Positions 13,258 to 24,300 of a stretch of 64,000 nucleotides of DNA are shown here, piece by piece (positions within the stretch are counted from its first letter, which is position 1; each line of letters starts with the position of its first letter). Source of the stretch: Bugulina stolonifera (lineage: Eukaryota; Bryozoa; Gymnolaemata; Cheilostomatida; Bugulidae); the NCBI GenBank assembly GCA_935421135.1, contig OW285188.1, positions 9,280,733 to 9,344,732 on the forward strand, given 5' to 3'. The notes beneath the pieces are model-generated. The model ran no database searches. It saw nothing but the letters and a program-made list of their open reading frames with translations, and was not told where the DNA came from. Made by a program: the position numbers and the translations under genes.

Positions 13258-13560
13258 ACTCCGAACGCATCGCATTATTTTAACATTATTAAAATAAATA
13301 ATAAATAATATTTTCTCAAATGCGAAGGATCGTCGCATTGGGAAAAATAATAAATTTAATAAAAATAATAATAAAATATTATTATTTTAATAATTTATTC
13401 GATGCATTACCGAACGCCGTCGCATTTATTATTATTATGCGATCCATTACCGAACGCCATCGCATTTTTTATTACTATGCGATCCATTACCGAACGCTAT
13501 CGTATAATCCATCGTATAATCCATTATAATCCATTAAATGAATATAATGCGACGTTGCCG
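13258..13560. repeat. CpG-containing hairpin repeat (ATGCGAT...ATCGCAT)
   Basis: The block ATTACCGAACGCC occurs three times at about 13405-13500, spaced 40-50 bp apart and bracketed by ATGCGAT and ATCGCAT arms that can pair. Diverged half-copies occur at about 13258 (CCGAACGCATCGCAT) and 13545 (ATGCGACGTTGCCGAA). The CpG-rich core stands out against the A+T-rich surroundings. Short frames through it are not coding-like. Confidence 0.7.
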
Positions 13561-13564
13561 AATG

Positions 13565-14539
13565 CACCCGAATTTTCATTATCATCAAGTAGAAAATATT
13601 GCATAAATTTTAGGCATCTTAGCTGTTACTGCGAATAGTATAATCACTAACAGTTCAGTACGTTCTATTATTGTGTTAATTTGAACAAAAAATTATTAGT
13701 TGGACAGTGTATACTTTTTTTTGCTCTTGCTTCACCTCAAAATAATAATTATTGTAATAGAATGAAACTTATCAGATAGGCTCATTTACTAGGTTCACTA
13801 ATTTGTTGCATCTAATAAATGCAGTCATTATCCCTTAGCTCATTTGAAAAAGTTTGATAACGACTGAAATTGGGTGAAACTATACCAATTGCATTTCGTT
13901 TGGTGCTTATTGATTTGAAATTTTTGGCCATGAACTAATGAACTACTCAGAAATACAAGCGTCTAATCCCTAGTTCTTTGCAACCTATGCTATACCATAA
14001 CTAAATACATGTAACTAAATAAATAACTAATACAATATAAGTAAATTGACTAAAAATATCTTTTCATCAATTGTGTAGGGCCTGAAATAAAGAAAATAGA
14101 TAAAAAAGTATTTGTTATTGAGATGTGACAATGGTGCTCATTCAATTCCGAATTGTAATTGGCTAGAAGATTTGCATAAATCAAGAAAGATGACAACATA
14201 TCACATGTTTTCTAACCCTTACACATTTCAAAAAATCTCTGTGTGCTAGGTTGACACACATTTGATTAATTAGCCAAAATAATCAACAAAATCATGAAAA
14301 AATGTATTTTTTACTGAAATTTCAAGCGGTATTGGTGCACCACCCCTGCATCCGCTCCAAACTTTTATCCGCTAACAGCATATAGGATAATTTTAGAGCA
14401 GCAGATTAAATCATATTATGTTAGCCTTTGTAGGCCTGATTCATACACATGTAGGCCTAAGTGTACATGTATAGTAATATTAATTGGCCTGTCCAATGGT
14501 CAAACATATTTTACTCCAAGTAGTGTCTTGTGCCTACAG
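13565..14539. other. non-coding stretch between Harbinger and KDZ elements
   Basis: A+T-rich sequence with no supported exon. It may include the 5' region of the KDZ element, since the first recognisable KDZ exon starts at 14540. Confidence 0.4.
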
Positions 14540-16370
14540 GTAGGAAATGGGAAGCTAACTGACTTTGATGCCAGCAATGACAATCTATATAAAGAACTGT
14601 GCAAAGCCATTAGTGAACGTGAGCTGAAGGGCTATAACCAGCCATTGTCCCTCAAGATGATATTCCTACCTAAAACTAAGTACTGCTGTGATAAGGTATA
14701 TGTAGGCCTTCTTGTACACGTAAATTTACCAAATTATGGTGAAAACCCAAAAAATATATCCTACAACCAACCAGCCTTTGAAAATTTAGCTCTATAATAT
14801 AAATGTTTTATACATAGGCTGCATGACATTGTAAGGTCTACGAGAAGATACTAGTGCGATGAAATTAACAATAACTACTTGCTTAAATTCTCCATGGATC
14901 AACTTCACACAATCTGCTATTTTGGATATATTGGCGGATTGATAACATCTAGATTCTAGAAGACCAGGAGCTGTATCTTAATTAGGGAGGTTTATTCTAT
15001 TACTGTTGCCATGCATTTTCTATGGAGTTAAATTATTTATTATTTCAATCCCACAGATAATGAAAATTGACAAAGATCGACCATGTGAGGTTATGGTGTA
15101 TAGAAGAGATGGGAAAGAAACAGGCTATGCGTACCACACTACATGTGTCTCATGTAAAAACACATAATACATGTCCTATGAAGAAATGAACCAAACTAGG
15201 ACATTTTACACCTCAGCACTGGATGATGAAGTTTTGAGGACTAGCCGAAGCACTGGATTTACTGCGAAATATGTAAGAGAGGTGATAGTTGACATTCAGC
15301 TTGGCAGGAGTTTTGGGAAAGTATGTGATCGGTTTAATCACCTGTATGGCAAAGATGAGGAGAGAGGCGATATCTTTAAAACACGTCTTGAAGATGTCTA
15401 CTTTTTAGTTATTTTATTGCAATATTTCAACAACAATGTTAGTCTAATAGTCGACAGTACTTCTAACAGACTTGACATAGATAGTTTGTGCCAAGAAGCC
15501 TCCGAATTGATATTTGTAAGTCCAGGCAAGTGGACCAGACACATTTGTGACACAAAGGGTTGTGCTGAGGGATTTCTTATGTGTGATGGGAATGAAAATT
15601 TAAACAGAAGAATCTGTGCAGCGCCGCCGCGGCATTTCAAGCTAGGTAGAGGTATGCCAAATACGATTGGCTGTTGCCCTAATTCTCCAACTATGGGAGG
15701 TAAAAACAAAGTACCATCTGTTTATTGCACAGAGCATCAGTGTTCAGAACCGGGAAACACTACACCACACATTATTGTAACGATAAATGTGCCTGATCAG
15801 AAGGTGTCTACTAGAATAGCTTATATTGTTAAAAATATACCAAGTAGCCAAGGTCAATTTGATGGGTGTAAAAAGTTAGCAAATGTAACTATGTTTCATA
15901 AAAAAACTGCTAGAATCATGGCTGTAGTAAGAGCTTGTGGCATTATTTCAGATCATCGAGAAATGTACACAAGTGAATCATCTAGCCAGCTATTTACCCA
16001 ATTACTTAAATTGGTCGACGAAGGGGTAGACATGAAATATATTGGCTACGACCGTGCCTGTGAGTTTGAGCCTTTTATCAACAACCTGTCAAAAAATGGG
16101 AATGTTGGTGCAGTGGAGCTATCCAAAAAAAGTTACCTGGTCGACAAATTCCACATCAGAGGACATACAAAGCCAGCATACGACATAACGAATTCAGCAT
16201 GCAAGTTTCATCTGGATCTTCCAAAATTTTCTGAGATTACCCAAGTCAACACAGAGTGTGCGGAACAAACATCCTCCTGGATCAAGAGATTTAAACAAAC
16301 TGTAAAATACATGACAGCCCAAAGATCCGATTTTTTCTATATACCGTCATCAATCAAAAAAATGAGTTGA
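14540..16370 (+). pseudogene. KDZ-type (Kyakuja-Dileera-Zisupton) transposase with one internal stop
   Basis: Two exons with matched phase: 14540-14695 (VGNGKLTDFDASNDNLYK..., acceptor CTACAG, donor AAG|GTATAT) and 15057-16370 (acceptor CCCACAG). A TAA at 15165-15167 interrupts the second exon between TTCVSCKNT and YMSYEEMNQ. Downstream is a cysteine cluster (CDTKGC, C-x12-C, CCPNSP, CTEHQC), as in the cysteine-rich N-terminal regions of KDZ transposases. Next come an RNase-H-like part with YIGYDRAC, VDKFHIRGHTKPAYD and a Cys, then NTECAEQTSSWIKRFKQTVKYM. These supply an Asp, the His/Cys insertion and a Glu in the order expected for this superfamily. Assignment rests on motif layout, not a search. 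The C-terminus (SSIKKMS) may be truncated by the repeat cluster that begins 165 bp downstream. Confidence 0.6.
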
Positions 16371-16535
16371 TTCATAGGAAAATCAAAGGAACATTTTATT
16401 AGTTATTAGTTTATTAGTGTTAAGGCATTTGACAATTTCACTTTCAATTGTTTTCAACTGGTATCAGCTAAGAATATTTTGATTCAATGTTGGGCGTTCT
16501 AAGGTGTTAACTTTCTATGTTTGAACTTTCTATTA

Positions 16536-17890
16536 TTGAAATTCAACATCCCAACAAGTCAACAAATAATAATATATCGACCCAACAACTTCAACATGTT
16601 GGCATAGTTGTTGATATATAAATACTATTAGTGTTCAACAAAGGGCTATTCAACAAACTCTAACTAGTGAATTGCCAACAAATTCAACTTTTTCAAGATT
16701 TGCTTCTATATGCTATCATTGAAATTCAACATCCCAACAAGTCAACAAATAATAATATATCGACCCAACAACTTCAACATGTTGGCATAGTTGTTGATAT
16801 ATAAATACTATTAGTGTTCAACAAAGGGTTATTCAACAAACTCTAACTAGTGAATTGCCAACAAATTCAACTTTTTCATGATTTGTTTCTATATGCTATC
16901 ATTGAAATTCAACATCCCAACAAGTCAACAAATAATAATATATCGACCCAACATCTTCAACATGTTGGCATAGCTGTTGATATATAAATACTATTAGTGT
17001 TCAATAAAGGGCTGTTCAACAAACTCTAACTAGTGGATTGCCAACAAATTAGTTAGGTGCAGAAATGGAGAAATTTGGAAGTTTACTAAACAGTTGCAAA
17101 AGTTGTAGAAGAGTTACGAAACATTGTAGAAGAGTAGTGAGCCCAAAATTTCTACACCCTGTAGGAAGTTGAACGCTGGTGGGAAATTGTTGGGCTGGCA
17201 GTAGCTATATTTGTTGACCTGTTGAGATGTTGAATTTCAATGATAGCCTATAGAAACAAATCTTGAAAAAGTTGAATTTGTTGGCAATTCACTAGTTAGA
17301 GTTTGTTGAATAACCCTTTGTTGAACACTAATAGTATTTATATATCAACAACTATGCCAACATGTTGAAGTTGTTGGGTCGATATATTATTATTTGTTGA
17401 CTTGTTGGGATGTTGAATCTTAATGATAGCCTATAGAAACAAATCATGAAAAAGTTGAATTTGTTGGAGTTAGGTGCAGAAGTGGAGATATTTGAGACTT
17501 TATATATGAATTTATCAACCAACATTCTAAATTTCTCCACTTTACTTTATATATAAACAAAGTTTTCAACTTGTTGGCATAGTTGTTAATATATAAGTAG
17601 TATTAGTGTTCAACAAATGGCTGTTCAACAAACTCTAACTAGTGAATTGCCAACAAATTCAACTTTTTCATGATTTGTTTCTATAGGCTATCATTGAAAT
17701 TCAACATCTCAACAAGTCAACAAATATAGCTACTGCCAGCTCAACAATTTCCCACTAGCTTTCAACTTCCTATGGGGTGTAGAAATTTTGGGCTCACTAC
17801 TCTTCTACAATGTTTCGTAACTCTTCTACAACTTTTGCAACTGTTTCGTAAACTTCCAAATTTCTCCATTTCTGCACCTACCTGCATTCT
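16536..17890. repeat. CAACA-rich direct and inverted repeat cluster (large palindrome)
   Basis: A unit of about 182 bp, starting ATTGAAATTCAACATCCCAA and containing CAACATGTTGGCATAGTTGT, is tandemly repeated at about 16536, 16718 and 16900 (third copy cut short). An inverted copy runs from about 17225 to 17465, and a partial direct copy from about 17560 to 17710. A second module (17054-17225), containing AGAAATGGAGAAATTTGG and TTGTAGAAGAGTTACGAAAC, is repeated inverted at about 17705-17885. The two halves form a palindrome with arms of more than 200 bp around about 17480-17550. Any frames inside are by-products of the repeats. Confidence 0.9.
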
Positions 17891-18097
17891 CTGTGTGTAG
17901 TGCTTCAATATTTGAACTATGTCGTTCATTATTGCAGAGAAGTTATTCATTATTGCAGAGAGGTTATTCATTCTGCGTATCCCATAAGTTACTGCAGAAG
18001 ATTTAATAGTGTTGGGGAGCGGTTTGGTAGAGTGTACAAGTGTGACAAAAGACAGTGAGTATTGGTTCTATCAACTAGTGCTTGATGTTAGAAGCTA

Positions 18098-18245
18098 TAT
18101 ACTATATACTATTGGGCACAGTAATAGTGAAAAACAAAAGCTACAACAAATACATTTATTTCTAATTTGCTTCTAACTCTAGCTGCATGCCTTTCAGTTG
18201 TTTTATTATTCAACAAGAATTATTACATAATTACAAGAGAACAAT
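18098..18245 (+). repeat. direct repeat, left copy, flanking the piggyBac fragment
   Basis: The order of blocks (ACAGTAATAGTGAAAAACAA, then TTTCTAATTTGCTTCTAACT, then AGCTGCATGCCTTTCAG) is matched at 19918-20050 by ACAATAGTAGTGAAAGACAA, TTTCTTATTTGCTTCCAACT and AACTGCATGCCTTATAG. Small insertions separate the copies. They bracket the piggyBac-like frame. Confidence 0.65.
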
Positions 18246-18509
18246 CAAAATGTAAAGTCAATCTGAGTCAGCTTGGGAAGTTGAGTCAAATCTACCATAA
18301 AACAGTTGAAAAGACATTTTTATATTTTATTAATTTAATTTGATACTTACTTTGCAGAGACATGAACTGATGAGAAGTCTATAGAAAAATACTTCTCAAA
18401 TAAAGCACTGATGTGTCGCAATATAGACCGCAATATAGACCGTTAGTAATAACAAGTTATTAGTTGCTTAGAAGATTTATACAGATTATGTAGATTGTGA
18501 TTCATTTTC

Positions 18510-18940
18510 TTTCATGCGCAGCGTCCATATATGTGTACACCTCAATTTATTTCCAAAAAACACCATGAAATTGTAGGTTTCTAAATTATATTATACAAAA
18601 TTAGGAATTTCTGAGAGTTGTCTACCCAACTACAAAATACCTGGAATCCTCAGATCAAGGAAAGATTTTTGGAGACAAATTTGGAACTGCTTGCCAACAG
18701 GGAAGCTGCAACTTAATATTCTCTTTACATTGTCTGTTTTTTCTTGCATAATAGCTGATGGTCAAGCTTCATATTTTTTATTTCGTCAGTCAGACATGAA
18801 TACTAACCTACTACACAAATGTTTTGAGCTCCAATAATCAAATGTTCAAATGATGCCCATTTTCATCCATGTCCACATATGTGTACATCATGCAACGATG
18901 AAACTATTACTTGTACACATATTATGTGTACATCATGCAG
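18510..18940. repeat. short repeats around GTCCAYATATGTGTACA upstream of the piggyBac fragment
   Basis: GTCCATATATGTGTACA (18523-18539) and GTCCACATATGTGTACA (18871-18887) share a TTTCAT-containing left flank. A perfect-arm palindrome TGTACACA/TGTGTACA lies at 18912-18932, and ATGTGTACATCATGCA occurs twice (18879 and 18924). Their place just 5' of the transposase frame suggests sub-terminal transposon repeats; this is inferred. Confidence 0.55.
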
Positions 18941-19259
18941 TACTTGGTGCACTTTCATTGTTGAAGGCATTATACTATATAGTATTATCAATTGGATTTT
19001 TTCTGGTTTCTACTGATGTCAGGTGATGTAGCAAATGCAGCAACCTAATACACTGGCTTAGCTTATTACTTGTAGAAAAACACCAGGGCCAAACAATAAA
19101 CAATATCAACACACATATATATACATGTATATATTATAGGTGTGTAGAAAAAATAAAACATTGGTTTTACATTCACATTGGTATGTTTGCTACTGCAGGT
19201 CACCATGGAACAAAAACCGATGCGAGATAGAAGTAGAACACTTTAGAGGCGAAGATGTC

Positions 19260-19751
19260 ATGCATGCAGTATTTGCAGAAGACAGTGATGATGGCTTGAT
19301 TGATAATGACAGTGATTGTGATCCATCTTGGGAAGCGGCATCTCACCCAACACCCGGGCTAGATAATGAATGGGGTGAGGCTTCCTCCTCCCATGCCCCT
19401 GATGTGTTTTTTCCATCAACATCTGCCAGCAGTTCTAGGGAGTCTAGTTATTCAGGTCCCTCTACCTCAGCGACTGTTGCCACTCCAAAGTTGCCCAAAC
19501 AGTCCAATGATGTACCATCAACTTCAACGCCCATCATGAAGCAGAAGGTCACTAAGAAAGGTAGACTCCATCCGAAGGATATAAAGTGGAATCGCGGCAA
19601 GGATAGCAGCCTTTCTGGAAATGTCCCACCTTTTATGGGAATTCATAAAGTCAATCTTCAGTTAGAAAAAAATGATCCGATTGATATATTTGGTCAGCTT
19701 TTTACCAGCGAGCTTCTAGATGACATTGTATATCAGGCAAATCTATACTGA
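19260..19751 (+). pseudogene. piggyBac-like transposase, N-terminal fragment
   Basis: The open frame contains an acidic Ser/Pro-rich N-terminus (AEDSDDGLIDNDSDCDPSWE), a long low-complexity Ser/Thr/Pro stretch, and the start of a piggyBac-type domain: FMGIHKVNLQ followed by DPIDIFGQLFTSELLDDIVY and QANLY. The last block corresponds to the PxDxFxxLFTxELLxxIVxxTNxYA opening of DDE_Tnp_1_7 domains. The frame then stops at TGA (19749-19751), exactly where the catalytic domain should continue, and nothing downstream resumes it. ATG 19260 is the first plausible start; the frame is open from 19140. Either an exon of a spliced copy or a truncated relic. Confidence 0.65.
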
Positions 19752-19917
19752 CCTAGCATTTGCGACGACCAATGAAAATTCGTACTGCATAAATGTAGAT
19801 TGCCGAAGCCTGGAATATAACAGGTTGAATAGTGTTTGAGGCGAGGGCAAAGTGTGTATATAACTGTGAAAAAAAAACATTGGTAATATCAATATATTAT
19901 GTGTTTGCTGTTAAAAG

Positions 19918-20050
19918 CTAGTTACATGTAGGTACAATAGTAGTGAAAGACAAAGGCTATTTCTTATTTGCTTCCAACTCTATTTATTAAGCCAGAGGTA
20001 ACTGCATGCCTTATAGCTTTTCTGTGATAAACAAGACTCATTACATGGCT
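19918..20050 (+). repeat. direct repeat, right copy, flanking the piggyBac fragment
   Basis: Diverged copy of 18098-18245, in the same orientation. It contains ACAATAGTAGTGAAAGACAA and AACTGCATGCCTTATAG, the counterparts of the left-copy blocks. Confidence 0.6.
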
Positions 20051-21321
20051 CCCCAAACAATTAAAATTGATAACTATTTAGAGTAGCAAAGTAGAAACCT
20101 TGGTCTATCCCACATTTCACACATTGCAAGAGAAGAGCACAAGTCAATTAAAAGTGATGAAAAGCTGTTACTCGGTAGAATGAAGTGAAATGGCATGTCT
20201 GGTGCACATCAATTGTTTTTATGTAACAAAGGTATATAACCTGTTTTAGATAGAAAAAGAGTGGATGGTAGATGTACTTTAGAACATATTTTACGGTTCA
20301 CTACTGGTTCACTACTGGCGCTAAATGGCAACCTCTGCTATGGGTAATATGTGCGGCCTACTATTCAGTTTGTTGAAGATCCACCAGGGTTTCTCCCAAC
20401 TAGTAGCACATGTGCAAACATTTCGTACCTGCCAATGTCTATGAACACTAACCAAAGGCTGTTTGACTTATATGATATGGCCTTCATGAACTTTTTCGGG
20501 TTGCATCTAAATTAAACACTCATCTACCAGAAGATGCTTACTATATAACAGCATTCTATATTATACAAGCTATTGTAGTATATTGTTATATATAGAGTAG
20601 GCTAGTTATATTGTTGTGGGTGCCTTACATGAAGGATATACCAAAGCCGGGACACAAAGCTTACTTTGCAGTTGTCTCCCCTGCATTGATACATTTGTAT
20701 ATTGAGTGAGTGTTGTCATATTTAATACGTATGATTACACTATAATCTCTTAGCTGTGATGTAACAATGGTTGAAGTTGACATCACGGTGTGTGATTAGC
20801 AATGTTTTTCATTGTTGTTTTGTAATGGAGTATATTGGGTTATATCTAAAGCTTGTAGCTTTTTCCTAACTACATGTACATTGTATATCTGCTCTAATGT
20901 CTGTCATAGCAGGTGAAGTTAGATTATATTACTATGTGTATAATAATTGGGTTATCGATGTGTGATTGTTTTGATTATTTCATGATTAAGTGTTACATTA
21001 CTACTATGTAAGCTACAGTTAGTAAGCTAGTAGCTAGTAAGCAACAAGTTTGTTGTACATTCTATGTTTTGTTATTAGTATATTTAAACTCATAACTTGA
21101 CCAATTAGTTGTGATCGATTGATTGATGTTAATTTAGTAGAGCCATATATGGAATAAGCGACCTTTTCCAGCTTCATCTAAAATAGCAGCATCTCTTGTA
21201 ATATAATTTGGTAAATTAAGAATGTTTTTAGATGTTACATTGTTAGATTTAATATGATGGTACGAATTGAATGGCCATCTAGTCTAAGCTGGTCTATTCT
21301 GTCTATTCTTGCTTTTATTAG
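20051..21321. other. upstream region of the TSP1/EGF gene
   Basis: No exon can be assigned with confidence. A polypyrimidine-rich acceptor TCTATTCTTGCTTTTATTAG ends at 21321, so at least one upstream exon of the TSP1/EGF gene, possibly with the signal peptide, is expected here or further left. Confidence 0.4.
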
Positions 21322-21365
21322 ATAAGCGTAGTAAGGAATGGCTGAACTTACACAGGGTTCCCACA

Positions 21366-24300
21366 ATGCACCCTGATATTACAGACGTCATAGACGAAAC
21401 AGTCAGACCTCATGCTTACTCTGACGTTACAAAGAGTCTCCAGTGGTTGCTGAACCACAGAGTCAAGGTATGTTCAGACTAAGTAGTCCTGTTAGACCGA
21501 AACACAAGGTACCATGTCTGGGTAACCTACACTGTATCTTTGATTATATACATCAGCATAGTAAGCTGTTATTACATGTAGTTCTCTCTAGACAATAACT
21601 CCAAATCACCTCCAACTATGTGTTCCCCTGAGCAAGCAATAGGTTAGTTTGTGCACTGTTTGCATTGACATTTGCATCATGGACAAGCAACTCCCAAGTT
21701 ACTGTGAACCAATTCAAATCAATGAGCGTACATTTTTAATTCTACACGGTATAGAAAATACCTGTGGGTATCTTATATGTATGATTATAAAATGTAACTA
21801 AGGCAATTTAAGAAATTTTTCAATAATTCTACTAGTGTTGATGTGGATATCAATAGTATATTATTGATAAATAAAGTATAACACGGCTTGCAAGAATGCA
21901 ACCATGTAATTAAATCATGGGCCAGTTTAATAGATGTAGTTGTATTAATTATAGGGCACTGACACTATTATTCTATAAATTGTGACTGGAGTTGTCTATT
22001 CTTAGTGGTAAGTGGAGGATAAGAGAAAGCAACTCTTGTTAAAATTATCGCATAGTAGCATCCTATAATTACTATTTTCTTGATGTAGGGATTTCACTTG
22101 GTTTTTTGATAATAATTTATTTTCTGAGTCAGAATCATGAACCATGTATGATAGAAGTTTGAGGTTAGTCTCTCCTATGTCTTTCATATTGCATTGATAG
22201 ATGGAGGAGGAAGACTCTCAAGCTATGTATCCTTTTACCACAGATGTAAATTCTGAAACTGCAGAAGTTGTTCCTCGAGTCGGAAGTGCAGAGTGGTGGG
22301 CGTGGCGTGTGAATCATCGGGTAGATGACCCTCAGGCTATGATACCACGGGGTGCTGCCATACAGGGTTAGTATCCTTGTATTTCACCCAACCAATGTAG
22401 AGTTAGGGATGCATGTGCATTGTGATATAAGGTACAGTAACAACTATACATGTATTGACCTTCTATACTGTCAACTGCATCAGCATTTGAAAGCGTAGTA
22501 TAAAGTTTGGAGAAGAAGGAATTATAGCATATTTGGTACTCAACATTGCAGTAGTGGAACACAACTCCCAAGGCATATTTCGTTACCAATGCGAGTAACT
22601 TATGTGTTCACTGTAAAATATTTTGCAATGCATATTATTACAAATGCATATTGGATCTACAGGTGCTGCATATGCTGGCTTTTCAAATGGTGCGTCAAGT
22701 AAGGATTCTGGGATAGGAAACAAGATGTGGATTACGACAACAAAGTCTGCAAATTTATCTATAAATGTAAGTGTACTTATCTATGATACATTTATACATG
22801 CATGATACATCTATACATACATTATACGTGGTGCATTTATACTGTACATACATGGTACATGGTGCATGCATGTCTCACTAGGTATGACGGTAGTGCTAGA
22901 AACCATGTTTTATTATTAATACTTATATGAGTAATTCTAATGCCATGGTTGAACCAACCAACTAATGATATTCTACTAGTGTATAAACATCAACAGTATA
23001 GTGTCTAACCAAGTAGCCTTCTAAAATACTCTCATTGTGCAATTAACCTTTTTGGTTATAATAAGCCTAGTGGTTTATTGGCATATTGGAGTTACCCTCT
23101 CTTACTAATGTTGGTGTATGAGTAGATAATTCCATCTTGTAGCTTTGTCTCACATCACTAAACACTATGAAAGAGATGTCATACTTGTACTGTATATAAT
23201 CAGTAGAATTGTTATTCAAATATTCTCAGAATTGTCCGTTGAGTTATTATAATGTATCCTCTGTAATGTAGCTTAGTATCTCATCACCACAGACTGGGAA
23301 CACATCTATGTCACCCCTCTTAGTTCTAACACCTGCAACATTGAAGCAGGAAGTATTCAAGGCTCATGAATTGTTAGAGCAGAAGCTAAACCATATTTAT
23401 ACAGAGGTTAGTATTTGATACCGTTCTATTATGTTTAGGCCCATCGATACATGCATGTAGATTAAATTGTTTGTTAAATTAATATACAATATACATGTAT
23501 TTGCTGTAGGCCTACTAGTAAGTTGCTTAGTTGTAATTTCACCGTATGTTATTTTAGACTGAGGATGAGACTGACAATACTGATTATGGGTCGGGTCATC
23601 AACGTTTCGATGATAAGGACTCTCAATTAAACCAAGCATTGGCTAGACTTCTGAGCGGGAAGGTAGAGTATGATCACGCTTTATTTCACTTCAAGTACTG
23701 ATGAATGATACCTACCTATTCGTATGTTGTAGTACAATAGTACTTACCTATACATATGTTGTAGTACAATAGTACTTACCTATCCATATGTTGTAGTACA
23801 ATAGTACTTACCTATCCATATGTTGTAGTACAATAGTACTTACCTATCCGTATGTTGTTGTACAATAGTACTTACCTATCCGTATGTTGTAGTACAATAG
23901 TACTTACCTATCCGTATGTTGTAGTACAATAGTACTTACCTATCCGTATGTTGTTGTACAATAGTACTTACCTATCTGTATGTTATAGTACAATAGTACT
24001 TACCTATTACATAATGTTGTAGTACAATAGTACTTACCTATCCATATGTTGTAGTACAATAGTACTTACCTATTCGTATGTTGTAGTACAATATAGTGCC
24101 TACCTATTCGTATGTTGCATGTTCTCACATCTAATGAATACACTTGAATCTCTTTCAGAATAGTACCACTAGACCTGGTAAATTCTTAAATTTAATTTGA
24201 AGCGTTTATTCAGTTGTTTGTTCAAACATTATGTCATACCTAATAGATTGTTAGTTATGTTCCCTCTGTTGGTTAAATATAATATTATAATGTGTACTGA

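Larger units (their letters stand above)
9188..13260. mobile_element. PIF/Harbinger DNA transposon (approximate limits)
   Basis: Convergent transposase remnant (+) and Myb/SANT protein (-) define the element. I could not identify terminal inverted repeats or the 3-bp target duplication expected of the family, so the limits are approximate. A 10-bp perfect hairpin CCTTGGCTAA/TTAGCCAAGG with a 3-nt loop lies at 12900-12922, in the first intron of the Myb gene. Confidence 0.55.

Noticed and set aside
17352..17971. Minus-strand frames of 62 and 69 codons
   Set aside because: Products of the inverted CAACA-rich repeat cluster, though the MNNLSAIMNNFSAIMNDI segment just outside it was considered as a possible decayed coiled-coil exon.
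23715..24115. Possible CRISPR-like array from regular repeats
   Set aside because: Units are contiguous with no unique spacers and the DNA is a eukaryotic intron; it is a minisatellite.
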